DNA from: a virus
IMG/VR virus record: IMGVR_UViG_3300044644_001325
Location: 1-22,173 of that record
Length of the DNA stretch: 22,173 nucleotides
Direction: 5' to 3' (one strand)
How positions within the stretch are numbered: position 1 is the first letter of the stretch; each line of letters starts with the position of its first letter. Below, in pieces: positions 18,335 through 22,173 of this stretch. The translations under genes and the position numbers were made by a program. Under the pieces are notes generated by a model. That model did no database searches and had not been told where the DNA came from. It saw only the letters and a list, made by a program, of their open reading frames with translations.

Positions 18335-18529
18335 TTAGTTAGCGAATATAATAGGCAATACGATAAAGCAGGTCGGGCCAGCTAGCATTGCCATAAAAAT
18401 CTGAAATGGTAACATATCCCAGTCGAATTGATCTTTTAGATAGTCGTCTGGGTATTTACGTTTCATTAGATACATATAAACGCCCTGGCCTAATAGGCCA
18501 CTAATAACCCAACCTAGAATGAAAATCAT
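18335..18529 (-). CDS. Small two-helix membrane protein, 64 aa
   Basis: Helix 1 (FILGWVISGLLGQGVYMYLM), then a charged loop (KRKYPDDYLKDQFDWD), then helix 2 (FQIFMAMLAGPTCFIVLPIIF). The small-protein layout is common in T4-like phages. Role unknown. Confidence 0.74.
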   Translation of the reverse strand: MIFILGWVISGLLGQGVYMYLMKRKYPDDYLKDQFDWDMLPFQIFMAMLAGPTCFIVLPIIFAN

Positions 18530-18532
18530 TTA

Positions 18533-18742
18533 TTACTCTCCTGCCATAAGATTAATCAGGCGATGTTTATCAGTTATTGCCTCGTCTTTAGTCGAAAAAG
18601 GAATATATACTTCCTCGAATTCGTGATCGATTAGGATTTTATAATAATATACATTACTCGTTTGGTTATGTTCAACAGGGGTTATTAATACAATATAATC
18701 CGTGTTGATATACGTATCCCCTTTGATATTAATTAAAGCCAT
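18533..18742 (-). CDS. Hypothetical 69-aa protein
   Basis: MALINIKGDTYINTDYIVLITPVE resembles short strand-rich phage and bacterial proteins with an 'IN.D.I' start. It ends in a helix (KDEAITDKHRLINLM). Unrecognised. Confidence 0.72.
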   Translation of the reverse strand: MALINIKGDTYINTDYIVLITPVEHNQTSNVYYYKILIDHEFEEVYIPFSTKDEAITDKHRLINLMAGE

Positions 18743-18746
18743 TTTA

Positions 18747-19010
18747 TTATTCTCCTACGGTCAGTTCAACCCACCAGTGACTAGAATTAGCAACTGTTGA
18801 TCCGCCCTTAAACGGTTTCCATACTTCACCGTAATTAACCAGGCGATACCTAATTCCCGCTTCTTTTAATCTATTCTCTATATAATTACACAACGATTCA
18901 GCGGTTACTCCGTGCCTATAAAAGAAACCACGGCGGATTAATATATCACCATTACGTTTACGCGAAATAGAATCAGCGTAACCGCCGAGAGCATTTTTAA
19001 CTGCTTTCAT
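18747..19010 (-). CDS. Conserved small phage protein, 87 aa
   Basis: The core NGDILIRRGFFYRHGVTAESLCNYIENRLKEAGIRY, followed by GEVWKPFKGGSTVANSSHWWVELTV, matches a widely distributed short phage protein family whose role is unknown. The conserved FFY.HG and G..V...SHWWV blocks are intact. Confidence 0.8.
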   Translation of the reverse strand: MKAVKNALGGYADSISRKRNGDILIRRGFFYRHGVTAESLCNYIENRLKEAGIRYRLVNYGEVWKPFKGGSTVANSSHWWVELTVGE

Positions 19011-19011
19011 T

Positions 19012-19209
19012 TTATATTCCTCCCTCGCTTAATTCCTGTTCTTTATTCCCTATGAATAATTCTAATTCGTAGAGAAAATCAGTTAGTTCTTCGTCTGACG
19101 CCGTATTCGGATCTGTAAAACCTAATTCGGTTGAAGGCCAGTCAAAACCTAATTCTAAGGCGGGTTTCATTAATTCGTTTATTTCGTTTATCATTTCTTG
19201 ACGGGTCAT
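19012..19209 (-). CDS. Hypothetical acidic 65-aa protein
   Basis: First gene of the 19209-17721 operon, 27 nt after the -10 of the promoter at 19236-19263. Strongly acidic helices (EMINEINELMKPALELGF; ASDEELTDFLYELELFIG). Unrecognised. Confidence 0.74.
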   Translation of the reverse strand: MTRQEMINEINELMKPALELGFDWPSTELGFTDPNTASDEELTDFLYELELFIGNKEQELSEGGI

Positions 19210-19235
19210 TTTAGTTCCTTTCAGCTTATAGTTTT

Positions 19236-19263
19236 AGTATACCCGTTTAGAGAAAAAAAGCAA
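19236..19263 (-). promoter_or_regulatory. Early-type promoter for the 19209-17721 operon
   Basis: GC-TTGCTT (19258-19263), 16 bp, TATACT (19236-19241). The conserved 20-bp element lies just upstream (19271-19290). Confidence 0.8.
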
Positions 19264-19270
19264 GCGCTGA

Positions 19271-19329
19271 CTGGGCTGTAACGATCAAGTTTACGTTCGA
19301 ACGTATACGAGTCTCTCGTTTACGTAAAC
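19271..19329. repeat. Control-region module 3: conserved element and two palindromes
   Basis: CTGGGCTGTAACGATCAAGT (19271-19290) matches the elements at 15484 and 17292. TACGTTCGAACGTA (19292-19305) is a perfect palindrome within the near-palindrome GTTTACGTTCGAACGTATAC. GTTTACGTAAAC (19318-19329) is the third copy of the 12-bp palindrome. The module separates divergent operons. Confidence 0.72.
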
Positions 19330-19371
19330 CAAATTTTTTTAAAAAAAGTGCCCGTATGGCTCAGATACCGC

Positions 19372-19399
19372 TTGCCTTTTTCTAGGTTTAGGGTAATAT
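19372..19399 (+). promoter_or_regulatory. Early-type promoter for the plus-strand operon
   Basis: GC-TTGCCT (19372-19377), 16 bp, TAATAT (19394-19399), about 30 nt before the 76-aa gene. Confidence 0.78.
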
Positions 19400-19431
19400 A
19401 AGAATATAAGGTTGAAACTAAGGGGAAATCT

Positions 19432-19662
19432 ATGAACTATCCGACTCAAGCTGAACTGTTCTCTCTTATCACCCGCACCGAGTTTAAGCCGCTAGACGCC
19501 GTAGAGCGCCAGACCTGGGCGGGTTGCGAAAGCGAAAATCCGCTTATCGGTTACTCGGATAATTCGGCGCTCGCTATTATTATTGACGGTGAGAATATTA
19601 CTATTTCTCACTGCGACGACGAATTCGGTGGGCGTATGTATAACCTTAATCGCCTCGCCTAA
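19432..19662 (+). CDS. Hypothetical acidic 76-aa protein
   Basis: First gene of the plus operon (AAGGGG upstream). The start PTQAELFSLITRTEFKPLDAVERQTWAGCE is followed by strands (ALAIIIDGENITISHCDD). Resembles short acidic early phage proteins; no function known. Confidence 0.76.
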   Translation: MNYPTQAELFSLITRTEFKPLDAVERQTWAGCESENPLIGYSDNSALAIIIDGENITISHCDDEFGGRMYNLNRLA

Positions 19663-19677
19663 TAACGGAGAATAATA

Positions 19678-19929
19678 ATGGATACGATCAATAAAGAATG
19701 GGTTATTCAAACGAGTGATCTCGCTGATCTATACGAGGCGAAAGAAATAGAATTAGATAAGTTCACCGACGACCAGCTTCATTATCTGATCTACTGGAAT
19801 TTCGGTTATTCCGGTCCGGTAACGGTAAATGAAACTAAAGAGAGCGAGGCGGAATTAATTCGTCGTGGGCGTCCGTTTAATGTTGATCGGGCGGTAGAAA
19901 TTGTTGATATAACCGAGGAACTCTACTAA
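19678..19929 (+). CDS. Hypothetical acidic 83-aa protein
   Basis: CGGAG lies upstream of the ATG. Acidic throughout, with FTDDQLHYLIYWNFGYSGPV and a final VDITEELY. It shares the A of its stop with the next ATG (TAATG). Unrecognised. Confidence 0.74.
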   Translation: MDTINKEWVIQTSDLADLYEAKEIELDKFTDDQLHYLIYWNFGYSGPVTVNETKESEAELIRRGRPFNVDRAVEIVDITEELY

Positions 19930-20156
19930 TGCGCTACCATATCGACTGCACGAAATTTACTCGTGATAATATAGTTGCTATGCTAGAAGATCGCGGGTAT
20001 AATGAAACTAGTAAAGATATCTATGCCGTAGAATATGAATCTACTTTTAATGGTCAGGTCAAATATAAAATCAAATTCAATGAAGATGGCGTTGGTCAGA
20101 CGGATAACGTCTATATCTTTATTGACACAGACGGAAAGTTGGTATGTGATTACTAA
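19929..20156 (+). CDS. Hypothetical 75-aa protein
   Basis: The start overlaps the previous stop by 1 nt. Helix (TRDNIVAMLEDRGY) followed by a strand-rich part (YKIKFNEDGVGQTDNVYIFID). The stop codon adjoins the first 12-nt repeat array. Function unknown. Confidence 0.74.
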   Translation: MRYHIDCTKFTRDNIVAMLEDRGYNETSKDIYAVEYESTFNGQVKYKIKFNEDGVGQTDNVYIFIDTDGKLVCDY

Positions 20157-20191
20157 GTTGGTCACTCGATAGGTCAGGAGATAGGTCATGA
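20156..20191 (+). repeat. 12-nt repeat array 1 (3 units) overlapping a ribosome site
   Basis: AGTTGGTCACTC, GATAGGTCAGGA, GATAGGTCATGA. The AGGAG Shine-Dalgarno and the ATG at 20188 of the 94-aa gene are built from consecutive units. Confidence 0.8.
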
Positions 20192-20472
20192 AACATTTCC
20201 GTGTTACTAATAACCACCGTGATTCTGCTATGACTTGCCTTATGGGCTATGTTAATACAACCTACGCTCGCCTAGTTGAAGTGTTTGGTCAGCCGATTAA
20301 TGGCTCCGGTGATGGTAAAGTTAATTCCGAGTGGATTATTAAGTTCGCTAACGGTGAAGTAGCTACCATTTATAATTATAAGACGGGAACGACGCCGACC
20401 GACGATTATGATTGGCATATCGGCGGTAATAAGAGGTGGGTCGTGGCGGCGGTATCGGCGTTGGTCGCCTAG
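20188..20472 (+). CDS. Conserved small phage protein, 94 aa
   Basis: TTYARLVEVFGQPI.....KVNSEWIIKFANGEVATIYNYKTG followed by YDWHIGG matches a common short phage protein family ('Y..L...FG.P......K....W.I.F.DG..ATIYD.K...P......WH.GG'). The biochemical role is unknown. The AGGAG ribosome site lies in the repeat array. Confidence 0.8.
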   Translation: MKHFRVTNNHRDSAMTCLMGYVNTTYARLVEVFGQPINGSGDGKVNSEWIIKFANGEVATIYNYKTGTTPTDDYDWHIGGNKRWVVAAVSALVA

Positions 20473-20506
20473 TTGGTCATTCAGTTGGTCAGGAGATAGG
20501 TCATGG
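20459..20506 (+). repeat. 12-nt repeat array 2 (3 units plus one in the coding end)
   Basis: CGTTGGTCGCCT (in the last codons of the 94-aa gene), AGTTGGTCATTC, AGTTGGTCAGGA, GATAGGTCATGG. As in array 1, the last two units supply AGGAG and the ATG (20503) of the next gene. Confidence 0.8.
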
Positions 20507-20820
20507 ACATTCAATACTTTATCGAAGATATCTCGGAACAGGTTCAGAACTATGTCAATGAAAATATGGAAGAGGTATTTCTAAACGAAACTAAGATTGG
20601 TCTTGATCCTAGAGCATCATATGCTCCGATCTTTATCAATCGTAGCGGAATTGCAGTTAAGAAAAGCTACGATCGTAATATGCAGTATTACGGTGGGTTT
20701 GAGTATGTATATAAAGAATACCGCCACGAGATGGGTGACTATGTATTCTATCTCGCCGACGACGAGCGAGTTGGTGGTCATATCGATAGTTACTATGAAC
20801 AAAAAGAGGAAGTAGAATAA
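20503..20820 (+). CDS. Conserved small phage protein, 105 aa
   Basis: The block KIGLDPRASYAPIFINRSGIAVKKSYDRNMQYYGGFEYV, followed by RHEMGDYVFY, matches a short phage protein family with the same 'IGLD.RA.YA.....D..I.V.K..DR.LQYYGGFEY' spine. Function unknown. Last gene of the operon. Confidence 0.8.
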   Translation: MDIQYFIEDISEQVQNYVNENMEEVFLNETKIGLDPRASYAPIFINRSGIAVKKSYDRNMQYYGGFEYVYKEYRHEMGDYVFYLADDERVGGHIDSYYEQKEEVE

Positions 20821-20845
20821 ACTACTTCCCCCTAATAGGTATTCA

Positions 20846-20893
20846 AGTTGGTCAGCCCGCTGGTCATTAAGTTGGTCAGCGGGTTGGTCATGC
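20846..20893 (+). repeat. 12-nt repeat array 3 (4 units) without a following gene
   Basis: AGTTGGTCAGCC, CGCTGGTCATTA, AGTTGGTCAGCG, GGTTGGTCATGC. CCCGCTG and CAGCGGG in the array can pair (7 bp, 14-nt loop). Only a 6-codon frame follows, so it may be a relic of a lost gene leader or part of the operon's 3' end. Confidence 0.75.
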
Positions 20894-20983
20894 CATTAGG
20901 AATACTCTAATCATATAATATACCATCTCAGAGACTATAATGGTCACTGAGACACCAACGATCACGCCTACTAATTTAGTCAT
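20888..20983 (-). CDS. Membrane microprotein, 31 aa
   Basis: ATG 20983 has GGAGG 5 nt upstream, within the end of the 75-aa gene. Almost entirely one hydrophobic helix (LVGVIVGVSVTIIV), ending YYMIRVFLMA. The stop lies in repeat array 3 on the opposite strand. Confidence 0.55.
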   Translation of the reverse strand: MTKLVGVIVGVSVTIIVSEMVYYMIRVFLMA

Positions 20984-21203
20984 CATCCCCTCCCATATAT
21001 TTGTCCCACTCTTCTGGCGTAATACCAGTTCTAATAAACTCTCTGGCATCGTCAGACAACTCCGGGAATGCTTCCTGTATTAGTTTATCCCCACGACGCC
21101 AAGATAATAGGCGTAGTTCGAACTCGTCCTGTTCATAGATAGAAAACTCCATCGTGTGTAGCTTATCTGTGAATGGTGACGTCTTAGTAATTCTAGCTGG
21201 CAT
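20976..21203 (-). CDS. Conserved small phage protein, 75 aa
   Basis: RITKTSPFTDKLHTMEFSI..., WRRGDKLIQEAFPELSDDAREFIRTGITPEEWDKY matches a very widespread short phage protein ('TSPFTG..NTM......W..G..IQ.AFP.L...REFL.TG.TPEEWD'). Its role is unknown. TAATG overlap with the upstream oxygenase gene. Confidence 0.85.
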   Translation of the reverse strand: MPARITKTSPFTDKLHTMEFSIYEQDEFELRLLSWRRGDKLIQEAFPELSDDAREFIRTGITPEEWDKYMGGDDD

Positions 21204-21835
21204 TATTTAAACGATGGCCCTGTTGCCCAAATCACCAAAGAGTTTCGTTTACCTTTGGTAACTGGTAATACTTCATGAATGGTAAACGAAGGAAAGAATA
21301 ACATTGATCCTTGTTGCATTTCAAGAGTAATTCCTCGAGCGTGTGGGAATGATATCATCCCTCCCTCAAAATCTTTGGGGTCTGACAATAAAATTGAAAT
21401 TGATAATTTTCTTGATATTGAACCGTAATCTCTATCCGAGTGGGCAGAATAATGTTGGCTGGGCGCTTCATACTCTAGAAATTGCATAGGCTCTACAACG
21501 CCAGTTAGATCCATCTTAAAATGTCTCTCATTGGCCTGCTGAATTAGAGCATGAACCTTATGCCTTACAAACAAAAGATCGTTATGCTCTTGTTCTTCAG
21601 TAATACAATATGCCTTACAATCTCTTACTTCTTTGTCGGTAATACCCTCGCCGAGTAAACCGTCTTGTGGCTTTCCGTGTTCGTTGTAAAAATTAATAAT
21701 GTCTTTACATTCTTCTTTAGAAAAGACATCTTTATAGAAAGCAAACTCTTCAATATTATCTCTATATATTCCTAGCACATCAAAGATACTAGGTATCTTG
21801 ATTTCTTTTTCTTCATTACCAGTATCAATAATCAT
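21203..21835 (-). CDS. 2-oxoglutarate/Fe(II)-dependent dioxygenase, 210 aa
   Basis: Prolyl-4-hydroxylase/PKHD-like double-stranded beta-helix enzyme. The iron ligands are H132 and D134 (AHSDRDYG) and H187 (FTIHEVLPV), and the 2OG-binding basic residue is R197 (GKRNSLVIWA). LSISILLSDPKDFEGG is the typical mid-domain strand pair. Such enzymes hydroxylate proteins or modify nucleic acid bases; the target here is unknown. The first 35 residues are an extra N-terminal segment. ATG 21835 has GGAG 7 nt upstream. Confidence 0.88.
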   Translation of the reverse strand: MIIDTGNEEKEIKIPSIFDVLGIYRDNIEEFAFYKDVFSKEECKDIINFYNEHGKPQDGLLGEGITDKEVRDCKAYCITEEQEHNDLLFVRHKVHALIQQANERHFKMDLTGVVEPMQFLEYEAPSQHYSAHSDRDYGSISRKLSISILLSDPKDFEGGMISFPHARGITLEMQQGSMLFFPSFTIHEVLPVTKGKRNSLVIWATGPSFK

Positions 21836-21853
21836 TTTACAACTCCATGTATT

Positions 21854-22173
21854 TTAAGCAGCATCCATTACCTCTCTAATGTGAGAACAAGTACGACGAT
21901 AACCGAACCCAGTGCAATTACAAGCAAAGCTACCATCATCGCAAAGAGTAACAGTATAGGATTTGTCAGCCCTAGGAATAACAACCATTGTATTACTGGT
22001 GTCATTAGAGAGACTAGTATTACCCAGCCAGCCACAAATAATATTATCTTTATGTAGTATTCTAAATGGGGCATCCTTATCTCCTGTAGTCATAACAAAC
22101 CAATTGTCGTCGAGCCAGGGAAACCTAGGAACGACATCGCCAGTATAATCTGTATACTCTTTGACTACGCCAG
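21854..22173 (-). CDS. SWIM-type zinc-finger protein, 5'-truncated by the window edge
   Basis: The frame stays open past the internal ATG at 22093 to the window end, reading GVVKEYTDYTGDVVPRFPWLDD before it, so the gene probably starts outside the window. The C-terminus FACNCTGFGYRRTCSHIREV gives CxC-x8-CxH, the SWIM zinc-binding motif, which usually mediates DNA or protein contacts. No other domain is visible in the 106 residues or so seen. Confidence 0.75.
   Translation of the reverse strand, partial: GVVKEYTDYTGDVVPRFPWLDDNWFVMTTGDKDAPFRILHKDNIICGWLGNTSLSNDTSNTMVVIPRADKSYTVTLCDDGSFACNCTGFGYRRTCSHIREVMDAA

Noticed and set aside
20156-20893. CRISPR array
   Set aside because: The repeat units are 12 nt with 3-nt variable parts, overlap ribosome sites and have no spacers or cas genes.

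Overview
The window reads as part of a T4-superfamily myovirus genome, most likely from a phage of an alphaproteobacterium. The T4 evidence is a conserved run of genes on the minus strand: gp33 (late-transcription coactivator), a SprT-like metalloprotease, gp59 (helicase loader) and gp32 (ssDNA-binding protein). It lies next to baseplate-type genes and a two-domain virion peptidoglycan hydrolase on the plus strand. The host hint comes from a circularly permuted, two-piece tmRNA gene. That architecture is typical of alphaproteobacteria, and its encoded tag (ANDNAPFDFALAA) begins with the AND(N) and ends with the AA typical of that group. A tRNA-Arg(UCU) follows the tmRNA, which suits an AGA-using, AT-richer phage in a GC-rich host.

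Layout. 1-2330 (+): end of a structural gene, a 59-aa baseplate-type protein and a 696-aa tail hydrolase, separated from convergent gp32 by a strong hairpin terminator. 2362-4997 (-): gp32, gp59, SprT-like protease, gp33 and two small genes. 5014-5219: a microprotein and tRNA-Arg. 5243-5566 (-): the permuted tmRNA, preceded by an exact T4 late-promoter box. 5574-6973 (-): a cluster dominated by secreted or lipidated small proteins. 6970-9369 (-): a 377-aa protein, a DUF932/TIGR03299-type protein and a 57-aa protein. 9396-13563 (-): a long, tightly overlapping train of small genes, including an RMF-like candidate ribosome modulator and DUF7352-type and DUF7448-type proteins. 13750-17123 (-): short operons of microproteins, including three paralogues ending in W(V/I)VPGT...LED, and a lysine/alanine-rich DNA-binding candidate. 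17373-20820: alternating plus and minus small-gene operons with divergent control regions. 20888-22173 (-): a membrane microprotein, a conserved small protein, a 2OG-Fe(II) oxygenase and a truncated SWIM zinc-finger gene.

Control. About a dozen sigma70-like promoters, mostly (C)GCTTGAC/GCTTGCC, 16-17 bp, then TATACT/TATAAT, drive the small-gene operons. They look like host-polymerase early promoters. Two exact T4 late boxes (TATAAATA) sit before the tmRNA and the SprT gene, consistent with the encoded gp33. Three intergenic regions share a conserved 20-bp element and the palindrome GTTTACGTAAAC. The operon at 19432-20820 carries arrays of a 12-nt repeat (AGTTGGTCANNN) that overlap ribosome binding sites.

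Most genes on the right are unrecognised microproteins. I corrected many starts using Shine-Dalgarno positions and added about twenty short genes found by direct reading. All homology statements come from remembered family patterns; no search was run.
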